Source: Armatimonadota bacterium (GTDB taxonomy: Bacteria > Armatimonadota > Fimbriimonadia > Fimbriimonadales > Fimbriimonadaceae). From it: 64,000 nucleotides of DNA. Positions 15,228 through 25,416 of this stretch are shown one piece after another. The position numbers were made by a program, and so were the translations under genes. The stretch covers positions 1 to 64,000 of the forward strand of contig JAKOXK010000048.1 of assembly GCA_029781035.1 (NCBI GenBank), read 5' to 3'. The notes below the pieces were generated by a model. That model saw nothing but the letters and a program-made list of their open reading frames with translations. It was not told where the DNA came from and did not search any database. The stretch's first letter is position 1, and every line of letters begins with the position of its first letter.

Positions 15228-17765
15228 CTAGTTCAGGGTGATCTCACGGATCACGAGCCAGTTTCCATTGTCCTTAGTAAGCCGAATGCGAACCGCTTTG
15301 ACGGGAAACGCAACCGGCCCGCCCTTGGCCACTCCCTTGTCGAACTGCCCGATCTCCTTCCATCTCGTCCCGTCAGGCGATACCTCGACGACTCCTGCAT
15401 GGACATAGTCGTCCGGATGGTCGGGGGCACCCGTGACGACGGAGAACGAAGACACGTTCTGGGGGGAGTCGAGTGTCACGGTGAACGTCGAGCCTTGGGA
15501 GGGCTGACCGTAAGTCCAAAAGTACGTGTCGTCCAGTCCGTCAAAGGCCAGCTCAGGCACGTTGTCACCGTAGTGGTTCCACGAGGTCTCTATGTGGCAC
15601 GGTCGCAAAGGAAATGTGTACAGCGCGGCCATGGTCGGGGACGTCGACCCGTCGGGCATGAAACGTGTTGCCCTTAGTTTGGCTGAGTGAGTCAACTCGA
15701 TGGGGCCTGTGTATTGGGGAGAAGAGCTGTCCGGTTCGGTGCCGTTGAGCGTATAGCGCACGGTACCGACCTCCTTCAACGAGCCGACTGTAACTTGGAT
15801 CGGCTTCTGGAATGTCCCTCCCTTCGGAGTCAGCAGGGGAACGGTGTCCAAGCCCTTGACGCTAGCGATTGCGCGGTCAAACTTGGCCAAGTTCCTATCC
15901 AACCACCACGGCCGGTTTTCCAGGTTCCAGGCGTCGGCATAGGTCTTCCGCAACCAGGAGAGTCGGAACGAGAGGTTGTCGGATGCTTCGGGGAACGAGT
16001 CTCTTCCAGCGACAGGGTGGATCTCAGCCACGGTCGCAGCTTCAGCCACGAGGTACTCCGCCCGATTGTAAGCCACCATTGTGGCGTCCAGAGCCTCGGC
16101 GTTGAACCGGGCCTTGAGGGTCGCGGCATGGAGTCCCTGCCACACCTCGTTCAGAGAGTTGCCGAACGAATCGATCTGTGCCTTGGTGTTCGCAGATGCA
16201 TCCAAATCCCACGGCAGTCGCCAGAAAGCCTGGTCAGACATTCCATAGCTCAAGGGGTTCTGCCTGAGTCGCGAGAGCTGCCAGAAGGTCTTCGAAAGGG
16301 ATCCATCGGGCAGACCGAAGAACAGCCTCGGGAACGAGTCGTCAAAAGCAGCGAGCCTTGCCTCCCGCTCTTGATCGAACTTCGCCGGATCCGCGCCGGC
16401 TAGCTTTTCACCAGCAGGAATGGCCGGATTCCAAGACACTTCGGCACCCCATGCCAATGGGTACCAGTTGTTGTTGAAGAGGTTCTCCCCGGTGTCGTCC
16501 CACGTCGTGTTCAACATCCCCTCGGCTCCAAATCGGACTCCATCGCGGACGAAGTTGCTGATGTTGACCGTCGCTGCATCGAGATCGGGAAAGATTTGCC
16601 CCCAGCAGGAGACACCTGGACAGACGAGAAACTTGAATCCGATCTTCGTGAACGGCTCGATCTGGTCGTCAAAGCTCTTGCGGGGATCGTATCCCCAAGT
16701 CAGCACGACCAAGTCCTTCGGGAGGTTCTTGCGGATATCAGGGTATTGCAGGGCGATGTCGCCCCACATCATGACGGTCTTTTGGTGGGCCTTGAGGAGA
16801 GAAGCGACCCGGTTGATATGCCCTGCGTACACATTGCCCAGCCCTTCTTTTTCGACCATAGCTTTGGCCGGGCCTTCCCCCAAGCCGTAGGTCTCGTCGC
16901 AGTTGATGTTGAACAGCGGTGACGAATACGCGGGCGCGATCTCGTCGTAAACGTCCTTCAGGAACTGATAGCTCTCCTCCTTGGCCGGTGTGATCACGTT
17001 CGGGGTCTCCGCGAGGTTCTGGTAACCAGGGACACTCAGAATGTTCGCGAAGTGGCCGAAGCTTTGGAAATTGCCTATGAGCTGAACGTGTCTTTCACGG
17101 CAGTAGGCGTCGAGCTCCCTGACTTCCTCAGTCGTTATGCCGTCGGCAGGGGCGATCGTCGGATGCTTCTTGAGCTTGAAGACGTGCTCGGTGTAGAGGG
17201 TGAAAGCGTTGAGCTTGTACTCGCTCATTTGCTGGACTTCTTTCTTGAGAAAGGCCAAGGTCGGAATCGGGCCACGGCTGATGTCGTCCTGCCAGCCTCG
17301 AATCTTGAGGGCGGGCCAGTCGACGATGTCTACGCACGGGATGGCGTCTCCCACCCTGTTCGCCCTCACCAGTTGCTTCAGCGTCTGAACCGCGTAGAAC
17401 ACGCCAGCCTCGGACTTTCCGGCACAGATGACCTCCCTCGGCCGAACACTCAAGATGTAGGACTCGTCACTGGCCTCAGCCGGCAGAACCAAGTGATACT
17501 GCTTCAGCTTTTCGTCAAGCCCGGCCACTTCGCCGATCCGAGTGACGTAAACGGCGAGCTTCTTGTTGTCGTAACTGGTACCAAAGCTAGCAGGCGACTC
17601 GTCGATCAGGTCCCTTGCCGAAGCGGCGTGCGACTTGTCCGTGACATGGACTTCTGCCCGTCGATCGAGAGGAAACTCGCCCGCCGCCGTCACCACGGTC
17701 CGAGGTGTAGGGATCAAGTAAAGCTGTGGTGTCATCAAGCCAAGGGCGACGAGCGTCGAGACCAT
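15228..17765 (-). CDS. GH20 beta-N-acetylhexosaminidase with accessory domains
   Basis: This 845-aa protein carries a short N-terminal hydrophobic segment, a GH20 domain 2 ('YILSVRPREVICAGKSEAGVFYAVQTLKQL') and a GH20 catalytic barrel with the Asp-Glu pair D290-E291 in 'NINCDETYG'. It ends with a chitobiase-type C-terminal Ig-like module ('VRYTLNGTEPDSSSPQYTGPI') and an F5/8-type discoidin domain ('ELAFDGLDDTYFWTYGQPSQG'). It should remove terminal GlcNAc/GalNAc from glycans by substrate-assisted catalysis, outside the cytoplasm. TAGAAT ends 6 nt before the ATG, predicting a leaderless mRNA. Confidence 0.93.
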   Translation of the reverse strand: MVSTLVALGLMTPQLYLIPTPRTVVTAAGEFPLDRRAEVHVTDKSHAASARDLIDESPASFGTSYDNKKLAVYVTRIGEVAGLDEKLKQYHLVLPAEASDESYILSVRPREVICAGKSEAGVFYAVQTLKQLVRANRVGDAIPCVDIVDWPALKIRGWQDDISRGPIPTLAFLKKEVQQMSEYKLNAFTLYTEHVFKLKKHPTIAPADGITTEEVRELDAYCRERHVQLIGNFQSFGHFANILSVPGYQNLAETPNVITPAKEESYQFLKDVYDEIAPAYSSPLFNINCDETYGLGEGPAKAMVEKEGLGNVYAGHINRVASLLKAHQKTVMMWGDIALQYPDIRKNLPKDLVVLTWGYDPRKSFDDQIEPFTKIGFKFLVCPGVSCWGQIFPDLDAATVNISNFVRDGVRFGAEGMLNTTWDDTGENLFNNNWYPLAWGAEVSWNPAIPAGEKLAGADPAKFDQEREARLAAFDDSFPRLFFGLPDGSLSKTFWQLSRLRQNPLSYGMSDQAFWRLPWDLDASANTKAQIDSFGNSLNEVWQGLHAATLKARFNAEALDATMVAYNRAEYLVAEAATVAEIHPVAGRDSFPEASDNLSFRLSWLRKTYADAWNLENRPWWLDRNLAKFDRAIASVKGLDTVPLLTPKGGTFQKPIQVTVGSLKEVGTVRYTLNGTEPDSSSPQYTGPIELTHSAKLRATRFMPDGSTSPTMAALYTFPLRPCHIETSWNHYGDNVPELAFDGLDDTYFWTYGQPSQGSTFTVTLDSPQNVSSFSVVTGAPDHPDDYVHAGVVEVSPDGTRWKEIGQFDKGVAKGGPVAFPVKAVRIRLTKDNGNWLVIREITLN

Positions 17766-17771
17766 GGCCTG

Positions 17772-17777
17772 ATTCTA
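17772..17777 (-). promoter_or_regulatory. -10 box, leaderless type
   Basis: TAGAAT on the minus strand is followed by 6 nt and ATG 17765 of the GH20 gene. Confidence 0.6.
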
Positions 17778-17822
17778 GTCCATCGTTTCAATCCCATAGT
17801 TGCCTGGGATTCCGGACCCGGT

Positions 17823-18419
17823 CTACTGAAGAGGTGGCTCAAATCCCAACGTCACGTCGTCAGCACAGAACTTGCCCTTTCCTGCGAGCTCAAAGCCAAA
17901 ACAGAGATTGCGGGCACCGATGGGCACCCTGCCCTTCAACGTGTACTTCTTCCAGCCCACGCCTCCAGCCCGGACCCCATCCTTAAACTCGGGCAGAGAC
18001 CGGTGTCGTCCATCGTCGAACCAGGCCCACATTGTCGCCGTCGGGCTGGCTGACGGATCGAGCTTGATCCATGCGGTCAATGTGAACTCCTGGCCCCAGC
18101 GACCTTCCATCGGGAGTGCCTGCAGAGTCACGCCCGGACCTTCATAAGTGGAGGAGGAAGACATGACGAGGCAAGCCCCGTGCTCGGGCATGCCGCTTTG
18201 TGCGACGGCCACCTCGAATCCTGCTTCACGCTGAGGTGCGGGCACGAACCACCCCAGGGGGCGTCCCAACTCGTCGGACATCTCGAACTGACCGTTGAGG
18301 ACGGTCACCTGACTTGACTGGCTTCCGTAGGTCAATCCCAAGACAAGGGCATAGGCCGCGGTCATGCCCGTGGCCACCGAGCTCAAACCTCGAAGCACTC
18401 CCAATAGAGACCCTCTCAT
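17823..18419 (-). CDS. Secreted jelly-roll (CBM4_9-like) protein
   Basis: This 198-aa protein has an N-terminal membrane or signal segment ('GMTAAYALVLGLTYG') followed by 'LNGQFEMSDELGRPLGWFVP', 'FTLTAWIKLD' and 'FCADDVTLGFE'. These are typical spots of CBM4_9-like beta-sandwiches that bind carbohydrate. There is no catalytic motif. It sits directly upstream of the GH20 gene in the same direction (57-nt gap with the GH20 promoter), so a shared role in glycan use is plausible but not shown. Confidence 0.6.
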   Translation of the reverse strand: MRGSLLGVLRGLSSVATGMTAAYALVLGLTYGSQSSQVTVLNGQFEMSDELGRPLGWFVPAPQREAGFEVAVAQSGMPEHGACLVMSSSSTYEGPGVTLQALPMEGRWGQEFTLTAWIKLDPSASPTATMWAWFDDGRHRSLPEFKDGVRAGGVGWKKYTLKGRVPIGARNLCFGFELAGKGKFCADDVTLGFEPPLQ

Positions 18420-18716
18420 CAGTCATTGCACCTCTCTTGCCTTTCGGAGCCAGCGGCGTCCCGAAAGTCACTTTGCCGACATTACGCAAGGCTCTCTGAC
18501 CACGTTTCGGCCTTGTGACAATGGGCGCATACTGGATCCCGGCCAGGCGAAGTGCCTGGTCACAGGGACCCTGGCCCTGAATGGGCCGAAGGCTTCACCA
18601 AGTGGGACGAGACCATGAGTGGAACACGTGAACGAGAGCATCGTCTGCGGCTAGTGAAGAGTTGAGCGGGGTATCTTGAACCCCCGGTGCCCGGTGGCAG
18701 GCACTCGTAGCCAACA

Positions 18717-19472
18717 ATGTCCACGACCCGCGAGATCGCCAAACCCGACCCTGTAACGGCGCTCGGTGTGACGCAACCACCTGAGATCCTGGTGGAATGC
18801 GAGGCGTTCACCGGTTCTCTCGCGACGCTCTTTCTTTGTGTGCGAGACGGCAAAGTGGATCTTCTCGGCGTGCCCCTTGCCCCGATATGCGAGGCTTATT
18901 GGCAGTATCTCGTCGAAAGCTCGGGTACCGATATCGATCGGGCCAGCGCGGCTTTGGCGGTCTTGGCCTACTTGCTGGAACGGAAGGCCTGGGCGCTCTT
19001 ACCGACTGAGGGTGACGAACCGAGCGAAATGGAGCCAGATGAGCCCGTCGAGCCCTGGATCCACGAGTTCGCACCCGCCATCGAGGCCCTCAAGGCTCTT
19101 GCCGAACAACGGGGCCAGGTGTTCTTTCGACCACCAGAGTCGGGCACCGAAGCCTATGAGCTTCCACTCGACCTTGGCGATGTCACCCTGTTTGACCTTT
19201 CCCGGGCTCTCCAGCGTCTTCTCGAGAAGGCCAAGCCGGAGCCGCCGGACACGTTGCGAAAGCCCGCCCGCTCCCTGAGCGAGATGATGACGGTCGTACT
19301 CCGGGTTCTGCCGCCGGAGTTCGCCAGCCTTGACAGGATCGTCACTGGCGAGTTCACCCGTAGCGAGGTCGTTTGGTGGTTCCTGGCCCTCCTCGAGCTG
19401 ATCCGGTTGGGGCAAGCCCGGGTCAGACTCCACGAGGGCGAGATCGAGTTCGCCCTGGCGGTGACAGCGTGA
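18717..19472 (+). CDS. scpA: Segregation and condensation protein A (ScpA)
   Basis: This 251-aa kleisin of the bacterial SMC complex contains 'FTGSLATLFLCVRDGKVDLLGVPLAPICEAYWQYL', the conserved ScpA N-terminal SMC-neck-binding region, and a C-terminal winged-helix segment ('VWWFLALLELIRLGQARVRL'). It bridges SMC heads and ScpB to compact and segregate the chromosome. It is followed by scpB with a GTGA overlap, the usual pairing. It heads a co-directional run of six genes. Confidence 0.93.
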   Translation: MSTTREIAKPDPVTALGVTQPPEILVECEAFTGSLATLFLCVRDGKVDLLGVPLAPICEAYWQYLVESSGTDIDRASAALAVLAYLLERKAWALLPTEGDEPSEMEPDEPVEPWIHEFAPAIEALKALAEQRGQVFFRPPESGTEAYELPLDLGDVTLFDLSRALQRLLEKAKPEPPDTLRKPARSLSEMMTVVLRVLPPEFASLDRIVTGEFTRSEVVWWFLALLELIRLGQARVRLHEGEIEFALAVTA

Positions 19473-20023
19473 ATGTCCTCCGGCATGTCGAGGCCATTCT
19501 CTTTGTCGCCGACGCCCCAGCCAAGCCTGACGATTTGGCGAAAGCCATTGGATGCCCAGTCTACGAGGTCGAAGAGGCCCTCGAAAAGCTCGGTGGCCGT
19601 CTCCACCACGACTCGCCGCTCCAACTCGTTCGCATCGCTGGGGGCTACCAGGTCTGTACGAAACCCGAATACGCAGAGTCCGTGGCCCGATTCGCCAAGC
19701 CGCAGAAGACGCGTCTCAGCCGGAGCCTTCTCGAGGTCCTGGCGATTGTCGCCTATCAACAGCCCGTCACGGCCGCTGAGGTAGATGCAGTCCGAGGAGT
19801 GGACAGTTCCTACGCTCTACACCAACTCCTTGACCGTCGCCTCCTCACCGAGGTCGGTAGAAAGAAGGCTCCGGGTCGGCCCGTCTTGTACGGAACGACG
19901 CAGCAGTTCCTTCATATCTTCAATCTGGAGGACCTGACTGAGTTGCCGCCGATCGACCGAGCCTTGCCCCAGACGGTCGGAGAAGACAGGGTTGCCGAAC
20001 AAGGGGTGTTCAGCCTTGAGTGA
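19469..20023 (+). CDS. scpB: Segregation and condensation protein B (ScpB)
   Basis: This 184-aa protein has tandem winged helices: 'HVEAILFVADAPAKPDDLAKAIG' at the N-terminus and 'SRSLLEVLAIVAYQQPVTAAEVDAVRG', the ScpB hallmark. It dimerises and binds ScpA in the SMC condensin. GTG 19469 is chosen because it overlaps the scpA stop as GTGA and starts the conserved domain; longer starts would lie deep in scpA. Confidence 0.95.
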   Translation: MNVLRHVEAILFVADAPAKPDDLAKAIGCPVYEVEEALEKLGGRLHHDSPLQLVRIAGGYQVCTKPEYAESVARFAKPQKTRLSRSLLEVLAIVAYQQPVTAAEVDAVRGVDSSYALHQLLDRRLLTEVGRKKAPGRPVLYGTTQQFLHIFNLEDLTELPPIDRALPQTVGEDRVAEQGVFSLE

Positions 20024-21239
20024 CCGAGCGCAGCGGCTTCCTCGAAAAAGCCGCTTGCTTCCAACCATCGCATCGGTCGTCCTGTTCATCGTTGCTTGCC
20101 CGCCCGGTCGGGCTCAAGTCGTTCCTCCTGAGGCCAAGGCGACAGCCTGGGTCGTGATGGACGCCGATTCGGGACGGGTTTTGGCCAGTAAGAACCCGGA
20201 CCTGCAGCGCCCTCCAGCGAGCACGACCAAGATCATGACGGGCCTCTTGCTCGTCGAGCATTGCGCTCCGGACGACGTCATCGTGGCGCCTCTCCACGTG
20301 GAGGACACCAAAGAAAGCAGCATGCACTTGGAGCCTGGTGAACGGGTCACTGCCAAGAACATGCTCTACGCGCTCATGCTGAGGAGTGCCAACGATGGTT
20401 GCCACGCTGTCGCGGTTCACATCGCTGGATCTGATGCGAAATTCGCAACGATGATGAACGAGCGGGCCAAGCAACTGGGTTGTCTCAACACGCATTTCGC
20501 CAATCCGCATGGGTTGAACGATCCTCGTCACCTAACGACGGCCCGAGACCTGGCCTTGATCGCGCGGGAAGCCATGAAGCATCCCCGGTTCGCCGAAGCC
20601 GTCCACACAGAGAAGAAGGTCATCGAGCGGAGCATGAACCTTGAGGACCGCCTCATGGTCAACCGGGACAAGTGGCTCCGCGATGACCCTAGGGCGATCG
20701 GAATCAAGACGGGATGGACAATTCCGGCCGGACACTGTTTTGTGGGCTGCGCCCGCGACGGCCGAATGACCGTCATCACCGTCATCCTGGACAGCCCAGA
20801 CTGGGTGGCCGATCAGAAGACCCTTGTCGACTGGTCATTCATGAACTTCGCACCGGAGCGAGTCTTCAGGAAGGGAGACTTCGTTACCGAGGCTACCTTT
20901 GCTGACGCGACCAAGCCGCATCAGCGGCTCTACTCGTCCGAAGACGTGTGGACGATCGCACCCAAAAAGGGAGGGTTCGACGTCGGGAAAGGAACGCTCG
21001 ATCTCACGATCACGAAAGCACCGGTCAAAGCTGGCACCGTCGTCGGCCGCTGGACCCTTGAGCACGACGGCGTCGGGTTTGTGGGTACCGACCTCATCGT
21101 CGACGAGGACGTGACACAAAGGCCGTTTGGTGCCGCGCTATTCAGTCCAGGCGGGCTCTTCGGGTTCGTCGTCTTGTCAGGCGGCGCCCTCTACATGCGG
21201 GCCCGGTCACGGCGGATGGGTCGCGGTTCCCTGCTGTAA
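20016..21239 (+). CDS. D-alanyl-D-alanine carboxypeptidase (penicillin-binding protein 5/6 type)
   Basis: This protein of about 407 aa is an S11 peptidase with a signal peptide ('LLPTIASVVLFIVACPPGRA'). The active-site motifs are SxxK in 'PASTTKIM', SxN in 'RSANDG' and KTG in 'GIKTGWT'. A C-terminal PBP5-like beta domain and a hydrophobic anchor ('GLFGFVVLSGGALYM') follow. It removes the terminal D-Ala of peptidoglycan pentapeptides in the periplasm. TTG 20016 overlaps the scpB stop and is a likely start; ATG 19992 is the alternative. Confidence 0.93.
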   Translation: MSDRAQRLPRKSRLLPTIASVVLFIVACPPGRAQVVPPEAKATAWVVMDADSGRVLASKNPDLQRPPASTTKIMTGLLLVEHCAPDDVIVAPLHVEDTKESSMHLEPGERVTAKNMLYALMLRSANDGCHAVAVHIAGSDAKFATMMNERAKQLGCLNTHFANPHGLNDPRHLTTARDLALIAREAMKHPRFAEAVHTEKKVIERSMNLEDRLMVNRDKWLRDDPRAIGIKTGWTIPAGHCFVGCARDGRMTVITVILDSPDWVADQKTLVDWSFMNFAPERVFRKGDFVTEATFADATKPHQRLYSSEDVWTIAPKKGGFDVGKGTLDLTITKAPVKAGTVVGRWTLEHDGVGFVGTDLIVDEDVTQRPFGAALFSPGGLFGFVVLSGGALYMRARSRRMGRGSLL

Positions 21240-21251
21240 GCTGACGAACCG

Positions 21252-21974
21252 ATGAGGCTCCACCGATTCATCGCCCAATGTGGCGTCACGAGCCGGCGCA
21301 AAGCCGAAGACTTGATTCGTGAGGGTCTTGTCTCGGTGAATGGCGTGACCGTGACCGAGATGGGCGTCAGCGTCGATCCAGAGACCGACCAAGTGGAAGT
21401 CGAAGGCAAGCCGGTGGCGTTGCCAGACAAAAGGAGCTACCTCTTCAACAAGCCTCGGGGCATCGTCACCACGCTGTCGGACCCACGAGGACGACCGACC
21501 GTTGCTGGGTTCTTTCCAGGTGATGTCAAAGGGCTCAAGCCGGTTGGACGGCTTGACATGCAAACCGAGGGACTCATGATCGTCACCAACGACGGCGAAC
21601 TGGCAGCGCTCTTGTCTCACCCTCGGCATGGAGTTGAAAAGGAATACGTGGCTCAAGTCAAGGGCGTCCCAGAGTCCAAGGCCATCGAGCGCTTGCGCAA
21701 GGGCGTCTGGATCGAAGGCGGAAGGACCGCGCCCGCCTCAGTCGATCTGACCGGCACCGATCCAAAGACGGGTACATCGCTCCTGACGCTGATCATCCAT
21801 GAAGGCCGCAAGCACCAGGTTAGACTGATGTGTGAGGCGGTCGGCCATCCTGTGGTCCACCTCAAACGAGTCAGGATCGGACCGTTCCGGTTGAAGGGGC
21901 TGAGTTCGGGCGAGATGAGGAAGCTCAGCCAAAAGGAAGTCGAGGCGCTGAGGCTTGCTGCCCGCAAAGGCTGA
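21252..21974 (+). CDS. rluB: Pseudouridine synthase of the RsuA/RluB/RluE/RluF family
   Basis: This 240-aa protein has an N-terminal S4 RNA-binding domain ('[31 protein letters not shown]') and a catalytic domain with the invariant Asp in '[18 protein letters not shown]'. It isomerises a uridine in rRNA; RluB (23S) is the most common member next to scpA/scpB, hence the symbol, but RsuA-type specificity cannot be excluded. It starts 12 nt after the carboxypeptidase stop and has a TAAGCT box (21237-21242) 9 nt before ATG. Confidence 0.88.
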   Translation: MRLHRFIAQCGVTSRRKAEDLIREGLVSVNGVTVTEMGVSVDPETDQVEVEGKPVALPDKRSYLFNKPRGIVTTLSDPRGRPTVAGFFPGDVKGLKPVGRLDMQTEGLMIVTNDGELAALLSHPRHGVEKEYVAQVKGVPESKAIERLRKGVWIEGGRTAPASVDLTGTDPKTGTSLLTLIIHEGRKHQVRLMCEAVGHPVVHLKRVRIGPFRLKGLSSGEMRKLSQKEVEALRLAARKG

Positions 21975-22009
21975 GCGCAACTCTGCCCAATCCCCCGGTT
22001 CTTGCCCGG

Positions 22010-22015
22010 TACTCT
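22010..22015 (+). promoter_or_regulatory. -10 box, leaderless type
   Basis: TACTCT is followed by exactly 6 nt and ATG 22022 of the DUF255 gene. Confidence 0.5.
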
Positions 22016-22021
22016 AGGGCC

Positions 22022-24184
22022 ATGCCCAACCGCTTGGCGGCGAGCACGTCACCTTATCTTCTTCAGCACAAAGACAACCCCGTGGACTGGTGGCCCTGGT
22101 GCGACGAGGCCTGGGAGAAGGCCTTGGAAGAGGACCGACCCGTCTTCCTGAGTGTCGGCTATTCAAGCTGCCATTGGTGCCATGTCATGGCTCACGAGTC
22201 GTTCGAGGACGAAGAGGTCGCCGAAGCGCTGAACCGGTCCTTCATTTCGATCAAACTTGACCGAGAAGAGCGGCCCGACGTTGACGAAGTGTACATGACG
22301 GCCGTGCAGTTGGCCAATGGTCACGGTGGGTGGCCCATGTCCGTGTTCCTGACTCCGGGACGAAAGCCAGTCTTCGCCGGCACCTACTTTCCGAAGGCTG
22401 CCCGCGGTCAGCAACCAGGTTTTCTCAACATCGTGAACTCCTTGGCAAGGGCATGGAAAGACCAACGTCCGGAAGTCGAGCAAGCGGCTGACGAGTTCGC
22501 TACCGCACTCGCAGCCGCCCTCGAGAAGACGCTTCCATCAACGACCAACCAATTGGACGTTTCGCTCCTTGACCATGCGGTTGAGCTGCTACACCAGGAT
22601 TTCGACGAGGAACACGGCGGGTTCGGTTCGCGACCCAAGTTTCCGCCGCATGCTGCACTCAGGTTCCTGCTTGACTATGCGCAAATTCGAGACGCTCTGG
22701 TCGACGATGGCAGTGACCTCTCAGAACGTGCGGGACACATGGCGCTGTACACCTTGGAGCAAATCGTGCTGGGGGGCATTCACGACCATGTCGGCGGAGG
22801 GTTCCATCGATACTCGACCGACGAGTCGTGGTTGTTGCCCCACTTTGAGAAGATGCTTTACGATAACGCACAGTTGCTCAGCGCACTGCGTGCAGCTCTG
22901 GAAGCAAGCGAGGACGATCGGCTGAGATCGCTTTTCGGTCGGGCTGCCGATCAGACGGCTGAGTGGATCGCGCGGGAGCTCACGGCAGCTGACGGGCTGT
23001 TCATGAGCGCTCTTGACGCCGACAGCGACGGTCGCGAAGGGGCGTACTACACGTGGACCATGGAGGAGTTGTCCAACACCCTCGGCCACGCTTCCGAACC
23101 CTTCGCCACAGCCTTTCGCTGTCGGCCGGAAGGCAACTTCAACGAGGAGTCGTCGGGCAAAGCGACTGGCGAGAACATCTTGCACCTTTCCAACGACATC
23201 GGCGGTGAATTCGGACCTCAGCTCCGCCAGTTGTTGGAGGCTCGGTCGGCAAGGGCACGCCCCTTGACCGATCACAAGTGCGTCGCATCGTGGAACGGTC
23301 TGACGATCGGGGCCCTGGCCAAGATGGGAAGACTGGATATGGCGATCTCATGTGCCGAACAGTGGCGTCGACACATCGAGTCGCCAGCGGGGCTTCCACA
23401 CATGGTCACGGACGGGGTTCCCAGCGGCGCGCCCTTTCTCGACGACTATGCCTTTATGGCCGACGGTCTCTTGGATCTCGCCGAAGCCAGCCGTGACGAG
23501 TCTTGGGCCGAACTGGCCCAGCGACTGGTCGTATCCATGGCCGATGACCTTGCCGACCCTGAGGGGGGTTTCTACTTCTCCAGCCCACTTCACGACACCC
23601 CGATCGGCCGGTCTAAGCCATTTATGGGAACGGCGACTCCCAGTCCAAACGGCGTGGCGGCCAGGGTTCTCCGGAGAACGGGAGATCCAGACGGGACCGC
23701 GGTCGTCCTTCGGGCTGGCTTAGGATGGATGCAGCGCGTGCCCCGGGCAGCAGAGACCCTTTTGCACGAGACGCTCTTATTCCTATGGGAGTCTGACAAT
23801 CAGGCCTACTTGTTCCACCTCGGGGCCGGAGCACGACTTGACGGCGTTTCCGTGTACCTCGAACCCGATGACCCGTCTGCCGACCCAGACGGCTGGTACC
23901 ACACGGATCTCGTGATCCAGATTCCGAGTGGTCACCACATCAATGCAGACGAGCCCATTGCCGACTGGCTGGTCCCGACCAGTCTGCACATCGAGGGGTC
24001 GTTCGGGGAGGCGGCCTTCCCCGGCGCTAAAGACGGTGTCTACCAGGGTGTTGTGCGGATTCCCCTTCGCTTGAGGCGCAGGGGTCCGAGCGGTGCGTTC
24101 CAAGTCACGGTCCGGTACCAAGTCTGCACAGAGTCCGAGTGTCACTTGCCCTCCGAGGTCACGTTGACCGGGTCTCTGGCATGA
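22022..24184 (+). CDS. Thioredoxin-domain protein of the YyaL/SSP411 (DUF255) family
   Basis: This 720-aa protein has an N-terminal thioredoxin-like domain '[19 protein letters not shown]' with a CxxC pair, '[22 protein letters not shown]', a central (alpha/alpha)6-barrel like N-acylglucosamine 2-epimerases ('[15 protein letters not shown]', '[16 protein letters not shown]') and a C-terminal extension that includes 'CTESECHLP' near residue 700. The family is conserved but poorly understood. The C-terminal 'IPSGHHIN...CTESEC' segment looks like the substrate domain of DsbD/thiol-disulfide proteins, suggesting a redox function. Leaderless-type promoter. Confidence 0.9.
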   Translation: MPNRLAASTSPYLLQHKDNPVDWWPWCDEAWEKALEEDRPVFLSVGYSSCHWCHVMAHESFEDEEVAEALNRSFISIKLDREERPDVDEVYMTAVQLANGHGGWPMSVFLTPGRKPVFAGTYFPKAARGQQPGFLNIVNSLARAWKDQRPEVEQAADEFATALAAALEKTLPSTTNQLDVSLLDHAVELLHQDFDEEHGGFGSRPKFPPHAALRFLLDYAQIRDALVDDGSDLSERAGHMALYTLEQIVLGGIHDHVGGGFHRYSTDESWLLPHFEKMLYDNAQLLSALRAALEASEDDRLRSLFGRAADQTAEWIARELTAADGLFMSALDADSDGREGAYYTWTMEELSNTLGHASEPFATAFRCRPEGNFNEESSGKATGENILHLSNDIGGEFGPQLRQLLEARSARARPLTDHKCVASWNGLTIGALAKMGRLDMAISCAEQWRRHIESPAGLPHMVTDGVPSGAPFLDDYAFMADGLLDLAEASRDESWAELAQRLVVSMADDLADPEGGFYFSSPLHDTPIGRSKPFMGTATPSPNGVAARVLRRTGDPDGTAVVLRAGLGWMQRVPRAAETLLHETLLFLWESDNQAYLFHLGAGARLDGVSVYLEPDDPSADPDGWYHTDLVIQIPSGHHINADEPIADWLVPTSLHIEGSFGEAAFPGAKDGVYQGVVRIPLRLRRRGPSGAFQVTVRYQVCTESECHLPSEVTLTGSLA

Positions 24185-24206
24185 ACCTGATGTAAACTTT
24201 CGGCCC

Positions 24207-25412
24207 ATGCGCGTCTTGGTGGCTGACAAGTTTGAAAAGAGTGGATTGGACGGTCTCCGCAACCTCGGTTGCGAAGTCCACTTCGATCCAGACCTAAGCG
24301 GAGAGTCTCTAGCGAAGGCGATCAAAGATAACAAGTCAGAGATTCTGATTGTTCGGAGTACGAAGGTTGATGCCTCGATGCTCAGCGGGACGAGCCTTCA
24401 TGTGATCATTCGGGCCGGTGCAGGCTACAACACGATCGATGTGGGGGCAGCGAGTGCAGAGGGGATCTTTGTCGCCAACTGTCCGGGCAAGAACGCGCTC
24501 GCTGTCGCCGAACTGGCATTCGGCCTGATCCTTGCTCTTGACCGCCGAATCCCTGACAATGTGATCGACCTGAGAGGTGGTAAGTGGGACAAGAAGAAGT
24601 ACAGCAAGGCGCGCGGGATTTTCGGGTCGACTCTCGGCATCGTCGGTATGGGCCAGATCGGCCAGGAGATGATTCCCAGGGCCAAAGCGTTTGGCATGAA
24701 TGTGATCGGCTACAGCCGATGGATGACGTCGGACATCGCGGCGGCTTTGGGAATCGGACAAGCCGAATCGCTCGAGGAACTTGCCAGCCGGTCGGACGCC
24801 GTCACAGTCCACGTCTCCCTCAGCCCCGAGACGCGCGGGCTTATTGGTGCGCCGTTCTTCAAAGCGATGCGGCCAGGAAGCCTCTTTGTCAACACCAGCC
24901 GTGCGGAGGTCATCGACCAAGCCGCCCTGGTCCAAGCTGTTCAAGAAGGTGCCATTCGTGCCGGCCTTGACGTCTTCGAGGGCGAACCTTCCGGAGCTGA
25001 GGGATCCTACGATGGGATTCTCACGAGTGTCCCTGGAATCTATTGCACCCATCACATCGGCGCCAGCACAGAGCAAGCCCAGGAAGCGGTCGCTGCCGAA
25101 ACGGTCCGAATCGTCAAGGAGTATATGTCTTCGGGTGTCGTCCCTAACGTGGTCAACATCAACCGTGGTGAGGCTGCCACCCACCTGATTGTGGTTCGCC
25201 ATCGGGACAAAGTTGGCGTCCTTGCATCGGTGTTGGCGAACCTTAAGGATGATGGCGCGAGCGTCCAGGAAATGGAAAACATCGTGCTTAAAGGTGCTCA
25301 AGCGGCCATTGCCCAGATCTCTGTCGACAAAGAGCCGAGCCACGACTGCCAAGCCAAGATCCGCATGAGTCAAGACGTGTTTTCGACGAACGTCATCGCT
25401 CTCGGAAAGTAG
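24207..25412 (+). CDS. serA: D-3-phosphoglycerate dehydrogenase
   Basis: This 401-aa NAD-dependent 2-hydroxyacid dehydrogenase has 'GIVGMGQIGQEMIPRAKAFGM' (Rossmann motif), a catalytic Arg in 'FVNTSRAEVID', Glu in 'DVFEGEP' and His in 'THHIGAST'. A C-terminal ACT-type region ('LIVVRHRDKVGVLASVLANLKDDGASVQEMENIV') follows. It makes 3-phosphohydroxypyruvate, the first step of serine synthesis; the ACT domain suggests feedback control. TAAACT (24193-24198) lies 8 nt before ATG. It ends convergently 4 nt from alr. Confidence 0.92.
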   Translation: MRVLVADKFEKSGLDGLRNLGCEVHFDPDLSGESLAKAIKDNKSEILIVRSTKVDASMLSGTSLHVIIRAGAGYNTIDVGAASAEGIFVANCPGKNALAVAELAFGLILALDRRIPDNVIDLRGGKWDKKKYSKARGIFGSTLGIVGMGQIGQEMIPRAKAFGMNVIGYSRWMTSDIAAALGIGQAESLEELASRSDAVTVHVSLSPETRGLIGAPFFKAMRPGSLFVNTSRAEVIDQAALVQAVQEGAIRAGLDVFEGEPSGAEGSYDGILTSVPGIYCTHHIGASTEQAQEAVAAETVRIVKEYMSSGVVPNVVNINRGEAATHLIVVRHRDKVGVLASVLANLKDDGASVQEMENIVLKGAQAAIAQISVDKEPSHDCQAKIRMSQDVFSTNVIALGK

Positions 25413-25416
25413 CGCT